NCBI RefSeq assembly: GCF_025717515.1
Contig: NZ_JAJIRN010000008.1
Span: forward strand, 310,001 to 374,000
Source: Roseateles oligotrophus
GTDB lineage: Bacteria > Pseudomonadota > Gammaproteobacteria > Burkholderiales > Burkholderiaceae_C
Length of the DNA stretch: 64,000 nucleotides
Reading direction: 5' to 3'
Shown here one piece after another: positions 1 to 8,906 of this stretch; position 1 is the stretch's first letter; each line of letters opens with the position of its first letter. Both the position numbers and the translations under genes were made by a program. The notes below the pieces were generated by a model. It saw nothing but the letters and a program-made list of their open reading frames with translations. It had not been told where the DNA came from and ran no database searches.

Positions 1-650
1 CGCGCCAGATAGAGCCAGACATCCAGCTCGGTCCAGTTGCTGATCGGGAAGGCGCGGAAATGCTCGCCCGGCCGGATGCGGGTGTTGAACAAGCTCCACA
101 ACTCGGGCCGCTGCTCCTTGGGCTGCCATTGGCCGAAGCTGTCGCGGTGGCTGAAGATGCGCTCCTTGGCGCGCGCCTTTTCTTCGTCGCGGCGGGCGCC
201 GCCGATCAGCACATCGAAGCGGTTTTCCTCGATCGCTTCCAGCAGCGTGACGGTCTGGTGGCCGTTGCGTGACTCGAGCGGATAGGCCAGGCGCACCGTG
301 CCTTTTTTGATCGACTCGTCCATGTGGGCGACGATCAGGCGGTCACCCGATTCGGCCACCAATTGGTCGCGGAATTCAATCACCTCGGGGAAGTTGTGAC
401 CGGTGTCCACATGCACCAGCGGGAAGGGCAGCTTGCCCTTGTAGCTGCCGTCGGGCTGGCGGGTCTTGAAGGCCTTTTCGGCCAGGCGCAAGACCACGCA
501 GGAATCCTTGCCGCTGGAGAACAGCAGGCCAGGGCGCTCGAAGCCGGCGGCCACTTCACGCAGGATGAAGATCGCTTCTTCTTCCAGATGGTCGAGATGG
601 CGGTGGTCGATATTCGGCAGCAATTGGTTCAGGTTCACGGGGGCGTTCAT
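1..650 (-). CDS. cysD: Sulfate adenylyltransferase subunit 2 (partial, 3' end outside window)
   Basis: This is the small, ATP-pyrophosphatase-type subunit of ATP sulfurylase. With CysN it makes adenosine 5'-phosphosulfate from sulfate and ATP in the cytoplasm. Read on the minus strand from ATG 648-650, the frame is open to the window edge (216 codons). It shows the P-loop-like motif LLFSSGKDS, then LPFPLVHVDTGHNFPE, IGGARRDEEKARAKER and FPISNWTELDVW, all typical of CysD. The start codon overlaps the cysH stop (ATGA, 648-649 shared), so the two are translationally coupled. The family is about 300 residues long, so roughly the last third, and presumably cysN, lie beyond position 1. Recognition is very secure. 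Confidence 0.95.
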   Translation of the reverse strand, partial: MNAPVNLNQLLPNIDHRHLDHLEEEAIFILREVAAGFERPGLLFSSGKDSCVVLRLAEKAFKTRQPDGSYKGKLPFPLVHVDTGHNFPEVIEFRDQLVAESGDRLIVAHMDESIKKGTVRLAYPLESRNGHQTVTLLEAIEENRFDVLIGGARRDEEKARAKERIFSHRDSFGQWQPKEQRPELWSLFNTRIRPGEHFRAFPISNWTELDVWLYLA

Positions 651-1435
651 GCCGAGGCTCCAGTTTTCAGTTCTTCGTTGGAATGCGATTTATGCAAGCC
701 GCATTCCTTCGCATCTTCACTCTCCCACCACCAACGCCCCGAGCGGAAATCTTCTCCGACCGAGATCGCCCGCGTGCAGGGCGCGCAGCCGATGCTGGGC
801 ATGAATTGGTCATGCAAGGCGTTGAAGGGCAGGTCATAAGTGGCAATGTAATGCCAGACATCGGCCCAGCTCCAATCGGCCAGCACATTGAGCTTGGTCC
901 GGCCCTGATGGTCCGGCTCACTGAAGGGCACCACCGCGCGGTTGCTCGACTGTTCGCGGCGCAGGCCGGTGATCCAGGCGGTGCGGCCGTCCAGCATGCG
1001 CGAGAGCGGCTCCAGCTTGCGGATCGCACAGCATTCCTTGCGCAGCGCAAGGCTCTCATACATGGCATCAGCGCCGCGCACGCGCACAAAGGTCACGACG
1101 GCGTCATTGACCGGGCTATAGACCGCCACCTTGAGGCCATAGCGCGCTTCGATCTGCGGCAGCAGCGCCAAGGTCTCGGCATGCAGGCGACCGGTGTCCA
1201 GCGTTGCGATGGCGATCGGCAGCTTGTGGCGGGCGATCAGGTCGGTGATGACCATGTCCTCTGCGCCCAGGCTGCTCGATTGCAGCAAACCATCGCCATG
1301 GTCGAGCACCGCCTCCTGCAGCAGCTCTACCGTCTTGGCCAGGCGCTCGGCAAAGCCGGCGGTCTCGCGGGCGTAAAGCTTGATGGCCGAGGCGCTCGGC
1401 GCAGCGCCGGGCAAGGCAAAGACCTCGCCGCTCAT
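647..1435 (-). CDS. cysH: Assimilatory phosphoadenylyl/adenylyl-sulfate reductase
   Basis: This 262-residue enzyme reduces (phospho)adenylyl sulfate to sulfite with thioredoxin. The PAPS reductase fold is visible: SSLGAEDMVITDL near the N terminus, then the arginine-rich TGLRREQS. The C-terminal catalytic motif is ECGLHK. Two cysteine pairs, RKECCAIRK and GCAPCTR, are the signature of a [4Fe-4S] cluster. By family knowledge this points to the APS-using type (bacterial/plant branch) rather than the cluster-free E. coli PAPS enzyme. It overlaps the upstream DUF934 gene and downstream cysD by 4 bases each, so the block is one operon. Confidence 0.95.
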   Translation of the reverse strand: MSGEVFALPGAAPSASAIKLYARETAGFAERLAKTVELLQEAVLDHGDGLLQSSSLGAEDMVITDLIARHKLPIAIATLDTGRLHAETLALLPQIEARYGLKVAVYSPVNDAVVTFVRVRGADAMYESLALRKECCAIRKLEPLSRMLDGRTAWITGLRREQSSNRAVVPFSEPDHQGRTKLNVLADWSWADVWHYIATYDLPFNALHDQFMPSIGCAPCTRAISVGEDFRSGRWWWESEDAKECGLHKSHSNEELKTGASA

Positions 1436-1920
1436 GCTGCAGCTCGCGCAAACAAAGGTTGAGTAGCAGCCACATCACCCTGGTAATGCCCGGCAAAGAA
1501 GCCCAAGGCGCGCTCGGCGGCGGCCTTCGACTGGTCGGCGCGCATATGCACCGCGTCAAAGCCGGTGCGGGCCAGCAGCGGCAGCATGTCGACCAAGACC
1601 TCGCCGGTGGCGCGGATTTCGCCGGCAAAGCGGTAACGCGAACGCAAGAGCTTGGCCTGGCTGTAGGCGCGGCCGTCCACCCATTTCGGGAAGCGCAGCG
1701 CAATCATCGTCAGCCGCGGCAGATCGGCCACCAGGCCTTCGATGTCAAAGTCGTTGTTCAGCTCCACGGCGGTCACCAGACCGGCCGGCCAATGGTCGCG
1801 CACCGCATGCCATTGCTCCAGGCTCAAGAGGATGTTGGGCGCCGGATCGGGATGCGGCATTGGGCCGTCTTCGCCGACCACGTGGTGCCATTGCTGATTG
1901 TGGTTATCAATGAACTTCAT
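1432..1920 (-). CDS. DUF934 domain-containing protein of the cys operon
   Basis: This is a 162-residue soluble protein of the DUF934 family. The conserved core is present: WPAGLVTAVELNNDFD, the family-typical IALRFPKWVDGRAYSQ and LLRSRYRFAGEIRATGEVL, then FDAVHMRADQ. In proteobacteria this family sits almost always between the sulfite reductase hemoprotein gene and cysH, as here. A role in assembly of or electron transfer to sulfite or APS reductase is a context-based guess; no biochemical function is established that I know of. The stop overlaps the cysH start, and cysI ends 14 bases upstream. Confidence 0.9.
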   Translation of the reverse strand: MKFIDNHNQQWHHVVGEDGPMPHPDPAPNILLSLEQWHAVRDHWPAGLVTAVELNNDFDIEGLVADLPRLTMIALRFPKWVDGRAYSQAKLLRSRYRFAGEIRATGEVLVDMLPLLARTGFDAVHMRADQSKAAAERALGFFAGHYQGDVAATQPLFARAAA

Positions 1921-1934
1921 GAGGATCTGGTCTT

Positions 1935-3641
1935 TCAGTGAGCTGCGCCGGTCATGCCAGTCAGGGTGCGTACGGCGTTAGCGGGCGCCTTGAAGGGCTC
2001 CAGCCCGATGCGGCGCACGGTGTCGATGAAGCGCTCGGCGCCGCTGCTGCGCTGGGCGCGGTAGGTGTCGATGACGGACTCGATCACATCGGCCACCTCA
2101 TCGGCGGCAAAGGAAGGGCCGATCACGCGGCCGGCCACCGAGTTGCCGGAAATGGTCGAGCCGTCCGAGCCGCCGAGCGAGATCTGGTACCACTCCTTGC
2201 CGTCCTTGTCGACGCCGAGCACGCCGATATGGCCGCTGTGGTGGTGGCCGCAGCTGTTGATGCAGCCGCTGATGTGCAGGTCGATGTCGCCGATGTCGTA
2301 CTGCTCGTCGAGGTCTTCAAAGCGCTCGGTGATGGCCGCCGCGACGGGGATGGAGCGGGCATTCGCCAGCGCGCAGAAGTCGCCGCCGGGGCAGGCGATC
2401 ATGTCGGTCAGCAGGCCGATATTCGGTGTTGCCAGGCCCAGCGCGCGGGCGGCTTCAAAGACCGCCGGCAGGTCGGCCTCGCGCACCCAGGGCAGCACCA
2501 GATTCTGGTCATGGCTGACGCGCAACTCGGCCGCGCTGTAGCGATCGGCCAAGTCTGCAGCAGCTTCCATTTGCGCGTCGGTCGCGTCGCCGGGCGCGAT
2601 GCCGGCCCGCTTCAGCGACAGCGTCACCGCGCGGTAGCCGCTCAAGCGGTGGCGGGCCACATTGCGCTCGAGCCAGCGCTTGTAAGCCCCAGCCTCCACG
2701 CCGGCAAAGATGTCCGTCGTGGCGCTTGCCTGCACGCCGGCCGGCGTGACGAAGCAGGCCGCCACGCGGTCCAGCTCGGCTTGTGGAATCAGGTGCTCTT
2801 GGCCCCCGGCATCCAGCTCCAGAATCTGCTTGAACTCGGCGTTAACGTCGTCGAAGAAGGCCTGGCCTTCGGCCTTGACCAGGATCTTGATGCGGGCCTT
2901 GTAGGCGTTGTCGCGGCGGCCATAGCGGTTGTACACGCGCACGATGGCCTCGATATAGACGAGGATCTGCTGCCAAGGCAGGAACTCATTGATGACCTGG
3001 CCGACGATGGGCGTGCGGCCCATGCCGCCGCCAACCAGAACCTTGAAGCCGACCTCGCCGGTTTCGTTCTTCAGCAATTGCAGGCCGATGTCATGCCAGG
3101 CAATCGCGGCGCGGTCTTCCGTCGTGCCCGAGATCGCGATCTTGAACTTGCGCGGCAAAAACGCGAACTCCGGGTGCAGCGTGCTCCATTGGCGGATCAC
3201 CTCGGCATAAGGGCGCGGGTCGACCAGCTCGTCATGTGCGACGCCGGCAAAGCAGTCGCTGGTGATGTTGCGGATGCAATTGCCGCTGGTCTGGATGCCG
3301 TGCATGTCAACGGCGGCGAGGCGGTCCATCACATCGGCCGATTTGTCCAGTGGGATCCAGTTGTATTGCAGGTTCTGGCGCGTCGTGAAGTGGCCATAGC
3401 CGCGGTCGAACTCACGCGCAATGCCGGCCAACTGGCGCAGCTGCGCGCTGCTCAGCGCGCCGTAAGGCACGGCCACGCGCAGCATCGGCGCGTGGCGTTG
3501 CACATACCAGCCGTTTTGCAGGCGCAGCGGGCGGAAGTCTTCGTCCGGCAGGTTGCCGGCCAAGTGGCGCTCCAATTGGTCACGGAACTGCGCCGCGCGG
3601 GCGTGGACGAATTGGCGGTCAAAGTCGGTGTAGGCGTACAT
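1935..3641 (-). CDS. cysI: Sulfite reductase hemoprotein (nitrite/sulfite reductase family)
   Basis: This 568-residue siroheme and [4Fe-4S] enzyme reduces sulfite to sulfide by six electrons. It has two ferredoxin-like half domains (for example RLAAVDMHGIQTSGNCIRN and FKILVGGGMGRTP) and the cluster/siroheme cysteines in ACPGGDFC and SGCINSCGHHH. The length fits a single-chain CysI. The cytoplasmic electron donor is not encoded here; no cysJ flavoprotein follows, so a ferredoxin or other partner is inferred. It lies second in the operon, after the TauE/SafE gene. Distinguishing sulfite from nitrite reductase rests on the cys neighbours. Confidence 0.93.
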   Translation of the reverse strand: MYAYTDFDRQFVHARAAQFRDQLERHLAGNLPDEDFRPLRLQNGWYVQRHAPMLRVAVPYGALSSAQLRQLAGIAREFDRGYGHFTTRQNLQYNWIPLDKSADVMDRLAAVDMHGIQTSGNCIRNITSDCFAGVAHDELVDPRPYAEVIRQWSTLHPEFAFLPRKFKIAISGTTEDRAAIAWHDIGLQLLKNETGEVGFKVLVGGGMGRTPIVGQVINEFLPWQQILVYIEAIVRVYNRYGRRDNAYKARIKILVKAEGQAFFDDVNAEFKQILELDAGGQEHLIPQAELDRVAACFVTPAGVQASATTDIFAGVEAGAYKRWLERNVARHRLSGYRAVTLSLKRAGIAPGDATDAQMEAAADLADRYSAAELRVSHDQNLVLPWVREADLPAVFEAARALGLATPNIGLLTDMIACPGGDFCALANARSIPVAAAITERFEDLDEQYDIGDIDLHISGCINSCGHHHSGHIGVLGVDKDGKEWYQISLGGSDGSTISGNSVAGRVIGPSFAADEVADVIESVIDTYRAQRSSGAERFIDTVRRIGLEPFKAPANAVRTLTGMTGAAH

Positions 3642-3659
3642 AGTTCTTCGAGGAGGAAT

Positions 3660-4427
3660 TCAGTGGATAACTTTCCAGCCGGCCAAGACCAGCGAGCCGC
3701 AGAGCAGGCCGCGAATCACGCCGTCGGGCAGACGGCGCGTCAGCTGCGCGCCCAGCCAAATGCCGGGCATCGAGCCCATCAGCAGCGGCAGCAACAAGCC
3801 CCAATTTACATTGCCCAGCGTCGCATGGCCAATGCCCGCGACGAGCGTCAGGGGAACGGCGTGCGCAATATCACTGCCGACGATGTAGCGGGCTTCCAGG
3901 CGCGGGTAGAGCAAGAGAATCAGCGTCGCGCCAATCGCGCCGGCGCCGATCGAAGACAGCGACACCAACACGCCCAGAATCACGCCGCAGATGACCGTCA
4001 AGGCCGGCTTGCGCGACTCCGGGATGTAACGCTCCAGGCGCAGGCCCACCGCTTGCCAGGACTTCTTGAAGGCCACTACCACGGCGGTCAGCAGCAGCGC
4101 GATGCCGAGCGAAAAGGTCAGCGTGCTGGCCCAGCCCTTGGTGATCTCGGTCATGTGCATCACGGCGACGGTGCCGATCGAGGCCGGGATGCTGCCGAGC
4201 AGCAAGAGGCCGGTCAGGCCCCATTTCACATGGCCGTGGCGAGCGTGGGCCACCGAGCCGGAAATCTTGGTCAGCGCCGCGAACCAGAGATCGGTGCCGA
4301 TGGCGACCGCCGGGCTCAGCTTGAAGACCGACAGCAGCAGCGGCGTCATCAAGGAGCCGCCGCCCACGCCGGTGATCCCGACGATGATGCCGACACCCAA
4401 GCCGCTCAATACTGCAATCCAGTCCAT
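3660..4427 (-). CDS. TauE/SafE-family sulfite/sulfur-anion transporter
   Basis: This is a 255-residue polytopic inner-membrane protein of the TauE/SafE (formerly DUF81) family. It opens with a first helix and the family loop IVGITGVGGGSLMTPLL, and an internal second copy of the pattern appears around VLVSLSSIGAGAIGATL. Several hydrophobic segments follow (such as WGLTGLLLLGSIPASIG and LLCGSLVLAGW). The family exports or takes up sulfite, sulfoacetate or related anions. As the first gene of the cys operon it most likely moves sulfate, sulfite or thiosulfate. A good ribosome site (AAGGAG, 5 nt before the ATG) supports this start. Confidence 0.85.
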   Translation of the reverse strand: MDWIAVLSGLGVGIIVGITGVGGGSLMTPLLLSVFKLSPAVAIGTDLWFAALTKISGSVAHARHGHVKWGLTGLLLLGSIPASIGTVAVMHMTEITKGWASTLTFSLGIALLLTAVVVAFKKSWQAVGLRLERYIPESRKPALTVICGVILGVLVSLSSIGAGAIGATLILLLYPRLEARYIVGSDIAHAVPLTLVAGIGHATLGNVNWGLLLPLLMGSMPGIWLGAQLTRRLPDGVIRGLLCGSLVLAGWKVIH

Positions 4428-4519
4428 GAAACTCCTTGTTGGGCGGCCAGGTGGGCAACCCTAGGGGGCGGACTTTAAAGTTACTCCATAGATATGCAAA
4501 CCATTTGTTTGTAAGTTGC

Positions 4520-4530
4520 TTATTCGATAA
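4520..4530. promoter_or_regulatory. Candidate LysR-type (CysB-like) site upstream of the cys operon
   Basis: The 190-base gap between the cys operon and the NYN gene contains a strikingly AT-rich stretch (about 4470-4550). Within it is a perfect dyad with arms TTAT and ATAA around a 3-base centre. CysB of the LysR family is the known activator of sulfate-assimilation genes and binds AT-rich sites of this kind. The exact site here is inference. Confidence 0.3.
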
Positions 4531-4619
4531 TTGATATATAGCGTGTATCCGGTCACTTGAAGCGACCGGCTCGCGGTAAGCTCGGCGTCCTCGCCCTTTT
4601 CCTGAACACCATCGTCCAC

Positions 4620-5533
<914 letters not shown>

Positions 5534-5537
<4 letters not shown>

Positions 5538-6454
5538 GTCCTGGCCAGCTGCAGCAGCGCCTGCACCTGCTCGCTGATGCGCGGCGGCACCGGCTCGCTA
5601 CCGTCCAGCATCGCGCGAATCAGCGCCGCATTCGCCTTCGCTTCGCAGGCATCCGAGAGCGGCCAATCGATGTCTTCGGTGTCGGCCGGATGCAGATCGC
5701 TGCGCTGGCCGTCGGCATAAGCATAAAGCTGGGCCTTGCGGCGCAGATGTGCATAGGCTTCACCCTCGCTGGCGCGCATCAAGAGCGCGCGCCCGCCGCC
5801 TGCGGTCAGGCCGGCAAGCGCTTCGCCCATGCTGAGCAGGTATTCCGGGTGCGTGACGGCCACCACCCGCACGCTGCGCCCCGGCGCCGCGTCGAGCAGC
5901 TTGGCGACGCTGTGTCCGCTATTGCGCACACCCAGCCGGGGCCGCAAGGCCATCAAGGCATCCAGGCCCGGGTTCAATTTCGCCAGCGGCAGGCAAGCCA
6001 AGCGGCTGTCCCGCAACTGCTGCGACGCTTGCTGCACCGAATCGGCCAGCGGCAAATCCAGCGCGGCCAATAGCTCAAACGGGCTCTCGCGGCTGTCGAA
6101 ATCATGGCGGCCGTGGATCAACACCGGAACGCCCTCACGGGCCAGCAGCAGCGCCACCAGCGGCAGCAGATTGGCCTGCTTGCGGGCGCCGTTGAAGGTC
6201 GGCAGCAGCACGCAGCGCGGGCCGTCGGGCACGTCGAGGTGCGCGGTGCGCGCCTGCATGGCGCGCTCGAAGCCGGCCAACTCCGCCTCGCACTCGCCCT
6301 TGATGCGCAGCGAGATCAGAATGGCGCCCAGCTCCATATCCGGCACGGTGCCGTCCAGGATGGCGCCAAACAGCGCCTCGGCCGTGGCCGTGTCCATATC
6401 CCGCGCGCCCTTGCTGCCGCGGCCGATTTCTTTGATGAGGGGAGCGAATTGCAT
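5534..6454 (-). CDS. ybiB: YbiB/TrpD2-family DNA-binding protein
   Basis: This 306-residue protein has the anthranilate phosphoribosyltransferase fold. The helical N-terminal domain (about 1-70, RGSKGARDMDTATAEALFGA) is followed by the phosphoribosyltransferase-like body (LPTFNGARKQANLLPLVALL, GVPVLIHGRHDF and RPRLGVRNSGHSVAKLL). The YbiB (TrpD2) branch is known to bind nucleic acid rather than make tryptophan precursors, and there is no trp context here. The family is about 320 residues, so this one is full length. It is transcribed convergently with the NYN gene. Confidence 0.88.
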
Positions 6455-6500
6455 GGACGCAGTTTAGATGCCGGTAGAACTCAAGCGCTTCATAACGCAA

Positions 6501-6531
6501 CAGGGCCCGACCCCAGAAGAGTCAGGCCCTG
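6501..6531 (-). terminator. Possible stem-loop terminator after the small periplasmic protein gene
   Basis: The arms CAGGGCC and GGCCCTG, extended by GAC/GTC after one mismatch, form an 11-base stem 25 bases past the stop of the minus-strand gene at 6556. No clear T-run follows on the minus strand, so efficiency is doubtful. Confidence 0.4.
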
Positions 6532-6555
6532 CCTCTAGAACAATTGAATTTGCGT

Positions 6556-6996
6556 TTAATTCTTCGGCGCGCTGGCGCCTTGCACGCTCTTCAAACCCTG
6601 CTCCATCTTGGTCGTGGCGGCTGCTTGTGCGGGGGCCGCGCCGGCTTTGGCTGCCGCTTCTGCGGCGCTGCGGGCTTCCTTGGCGGCCTTGATCTTGGCC
6701 TTGTAGCTCAGGTTGGAGGCGTGATCCAGATGGCGCTTCAGGATCAAACCGTCCTTGCCGGCTGCGGTTTCGGCCTTGGCGCGGGCGGTGTTGCTGGCTT
6801 TTTCCTCCGCCAGCTCGGCCTTGGCTTTGGCCTTGGCCGCGTCGTATTCCTTGCCGGCAGCGGTGGTCGCGGCCTTCTTGCCATGTTTGGCCTGCGCCAT
6901 TTCGGAGCGACCTTCAGCCACCGGGTCGGCAGCCATTGACAGCAAAGGTGCAGCGGCCAAGCTCAAGGCGGCCAAGATCTGTACAAACTTGCTCAT
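6556..6996 (-). CDS. Small Ala/Lys-rich exported protein of unknown function
   Basis: This 146-residue protein starts at ATG 6994-6996, preceded by an AGAGGA ribosome site. A Sec signal peptide is clear (MSKFVQILAALSLAAAPLLS, with a cut expected near AMAAD/AADP at about residue 22). The mature part is a highly charged, Ala/Lys/Glu-rich, probably helical chain (KAKAELAEEKASNTARAKAE, KAKIKAAKEARSAAEAAAKA) with no cysteine. I do not recognise the family. Similar low-complexity helical periplasmic proteins are common in Burkholderiales. An in-frame upstream start at 7074 is less likely because it would bury the signal peptide. Confidence 0.65.
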   Translation of the reverse strand: MSKFVQILAALSLAAAPLLSMAADPVAEGRSEMAQAKHGKKAATTAAGKEYDAAKAKAKAELAEEKASNTARAKAETAAGKDGLILKRHLDHASNLSYKAKIKAAKEARSAAEAAAKAGAAPAQAAATTKMEQGLKSVQGASAPKN

Positions 6997-7150
6997 TAGG
7001 GTTCCTCTTTCCAATGGTTGACGTCGACGCATCGAGTCTAATGCTTGATTCAAGCAGGGCGAAACGGGGTTCATCCCTAGCTTGTTCGGCGGCCATGATG
7101 CCGGCCTGCCAGAATGGCGCTTTTTCGAACCTCAAACAGCGGGATATTCC

Positions 7151-7660
7151 ATGAGCAACCTGATTTTTCAAGGCTCCGTGCCTGTTTTCAAGCAGATGTT
7201 GGGCGGCTTGTCTGACGTGCTCGCCAAGGCCGAGGCCCATGCCGGCGCGCGCAATATCGAGGCCAGCGCCTTGCTGCAAGCGCGTTTGTTCCCCGATATG
7301 TTTGCGCTGACCAAGCAGGTGCAAGTAGCCTGTGACTTCGCCAAGGGCGTGTGCGCCCGCTTGGCCGGTGTCGAAGTGCCTTCTGCCGAAGACACCGAGC
7401 AGAGCTTTGCTGATTTGCAGGCGCGCATCCAAAAAACGCTGGCCTTTATCGAGGGGCTGGATCCGGCCAAGTTCGAGGCCGCAGGCGCACGCGACATCGT
7501 CACGCGCCCCGGTACGCCCAAAGAGCGCCACTTCACCGGCCAGGACTATCTGTTGCATTACGGCCTGCCGCAGTTCTTCTTCCATGTCACGACCGCCTAC
7601 GCCTTGCTGCGTCATAACGGCGTGGAAGTGGGTAAGAAGGACTATATGGGCGCCTACTGA
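7151..7660 (+). CDS. DUF1993 domain-containing protein
   Basis: This 169-residue soluble protein matches DUF1993 (PF09351) from end to end. Family features are VPVFKQMLGGLSDVLAKAEAH near the N terminus, LLQARLFPDMFALTKQVQVA, and the C-terminal FTGQDYLLHYGLPQFFFHVT. DUF1993 is a four-helix protein distantly like the DinB fold; its reaction is unknown. The start ATG at 7151 is preferred to an upstream in-frame codon at 7082 because family members begin with the short sequence before VPVFKQML. It runs divergently from the gene at 6556-6996. Confidence 0.85.
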   Translation: MSNLIFQGSVPVFKQMLGGLSDVLAKAEAHAGARNIEASALLQARLFPDMFALTKQVQVACDFAKGVCARLAGVEVPSAEDTEQSFADLQARIQKTLAFIEGLDPAKFEAAGARDIVTRPGTPKERHFTGQDYLLHYGLPQFFFHVTTAYALLRHNGVEVGKKDYMGAY

Positions 7661-7755
7661 TGAAGGCCCCCCCCCGCGTTCGTGGCAAACTCGGGGCAGC
7701 AGTAGCGTTAGTTCCAGCAATATCGGCGTTATGTGCGCCAGAACAGGAGATCACC

Positions 7756-7896
7756 ATGGCCAAAGGACAGCAAAAAACCAATAAGGAAGCAAAGAAGCCG
7801 AAGAAGGACACCTCGCCTCCAAAGCCGATTTCTCCCGATGCCGTGATGCCCACACGCGTGACCGTGGTGGCCGATCGCAGCAAGAAGACGAAGTGA
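7756..7896 (+). CDS. 46-residue lysine-rich small protein
   Basis: This short reading frame starts at ATG 7756 behind a good ribosome site (AGGAGA, 5 bases before the start). It encodes a very basic protein beginning MAKGQQKTNKEAKKPKKD and ending in RSKKTK. Small proteins with this MAKGQ-KSNKEAKKPKK opening recur in many proteobacteria and are annotated only as hypothetical. Strong charge suggests nucleic-acid or ribosome contact, but that is a guess. It lies 95 bases after the DUF1993 gene and ends just before a strong terminator. Confidence 0.7.
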   Translation: MAKGQQKTNKEAKKPKKDTSPPKPISPDAVMPTRVTVVADRSKKTK

Positions 7897-7942
7897 TTCA
7901 GGGGCGCCAGTTGGCCGGCTAGACGGTCATGGCGTCGCCAAT

Positions 7943-7972
7943 AAAAAATGGGCCCAGTGGGCCCATTTTTTC
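7943..7972. terminator. Strong bidirectional intrinsic terminator
   Basis: A perfect 13-base inverted repeat (arms AAAAAATGGGCCC and GGGCCCATTTTTT, loop AGT) lies between the convergent small-protein gene and the PEP-CTERM gene. It gives a T-run in both directions, so it should stop transcription of both. Confidence 0.92.
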
Positions 7973-7990
7973 TTTCAAGCGCCGTAGCGT

Positions 7991-8698
7991 TTAGCTTTTG
8001 ATAGCGCTTGACCGGCGGCGGGATACAAAGCCGATCACGCCAAGGCCGGCCATCAGCAGCGCATAGCTGCTGGGTTCCGGCACCGCTGTCACGACCGCGT
8101 TGAAGCGCAGCAAGTCTTGTTGCTCAGGGTTGCTGAGCTTTTCGATTTGATACAGATTCGCGCCCTTGTAGGCTGCGCCGGCGTCCAGATAGCTATTGGC
8201 CTGGCTCATCAGCGAGCTGTAATTTTTGCTGCTGTTGTTCAGGTTGAAGCCCTGGCCGTCGGAGTCATTGGCCCCTTCGGTGACGCTGAATTTTCCGGCC
8301 TTGCTCTCATGCGTCAGCTCCCAAACGGCCAGCTGAAAAGCGGCGCGCTCGGCGTTGGTGTCGACCGTGGCATAGCTGGCGGAAAGCAGGTTCTGCAAAT
8401 TTGTGCCCTGCGTGGTGCTGAAGCTGCCGACTGTGTAAGTCTTCAAGGATTCGATCGTGTATTGACCCAGCTCGACGCAATAGGCCGAGAAACTCTTGTT
8501 GTCGCTGGTCTCGAAATTCAGCAAACCGGCCGTCACGTGGTCATTGTTTTTACCAAACTGTTCGATTTTGACGGCCTCGCCACCATCCGCAATGCCGGTG
8601 TACTTGAGGCTGAGAGTGGTGGCAGACGCGGCAGAAGAAGCTGCCACGAGGCAGGCCAAGATTGAAGCGGAGACAAAAGCAGAGTTGATTTTTTTCAT
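7991..8698 (-). CDS. PEP-CTERM surface protein with possible thioester (TQXA-like) core
   Basis: This 235-residue exported protein is a likely substrate of the exosortase at 17166. It has a signal peptide (about 1-26, ending SAASAT) and a beta-rich body. The C-terminal sorting signal is VPEPSSYALLMAGLGVIGFV followed by basic SRRR, the textbook PEP-CTERM tripartite signal. Cys74 lies in FSAYCVEL and Gln122 in AFQLAVWE. This spacing and context resemble the Cys/Gln pair of thioester-domain (TQXA) adhesins, so an internal thioester is possible but unproven. It lies about 4 kb before the eps operon. Extracellular or outer-membrane display is inferred from the family. Confidence 0.88.
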   Translation of the reverse strand: MKKINSAFVSASILACLVAASSAASATTLSLKYTGIADGGEAVKIEQFGKNNDHVTAGLLNFETSDNKSFSAYCVELGQYTIESLKTYTVGSFSTTQGTNLQNLLSASYATVDTNAERAAFQLAVWELTHESKAGKFSVTEGANDSDGQGFNLNNSSKNYSSLMSQANSYLDAGAAYKGANLYQIEKLSNPEQQDLLRFNAVVTAVPEPSSYALLMAGLGVIGFVSRRRSSAIKS

Positions 8699-8906
8699 GT
8701 GTCTTGTAGCAGGGCTGTTGCCCCCGTCCCGTTGATCAAGTGATTGAAGACTTGCACTTTAGGGACTCAGGCAGGCAGGCAACAGCCCTTGCGGCGATGA
8801 CAAAAGCCACCCGCGTGAAGGAACACACGGCGGCCGCGCTCAAGTTCTCGAGCGGGCCGCAGACTCAAGCAGCAAGGCGCCTCCCGGCGCCCGACGCAAG
8901 CAGAAA

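Noticed and set aside
1938-4478. Long plus-strand open frame (846 codons) across the sulfite reductase gene
   Set aside because: It is antisense to cysI and the transporter gene, with Ala/Gly/His-rich composition caused by GC-rich codons; no domain recognised.
8769-8782. GGCA tandem copies before the PEP-CTERM gene
   Set aside because: Only about three copies; too short to claim a meaningful repeat.
8876-8891. GGCGCC-TCCC-GGCGCC hairpin after the chemoreceptor gene
   Set aside because: Short, self-complementary GC arms are expected by chance in this GC-rich DNA and no T-run follows on the minus strand.
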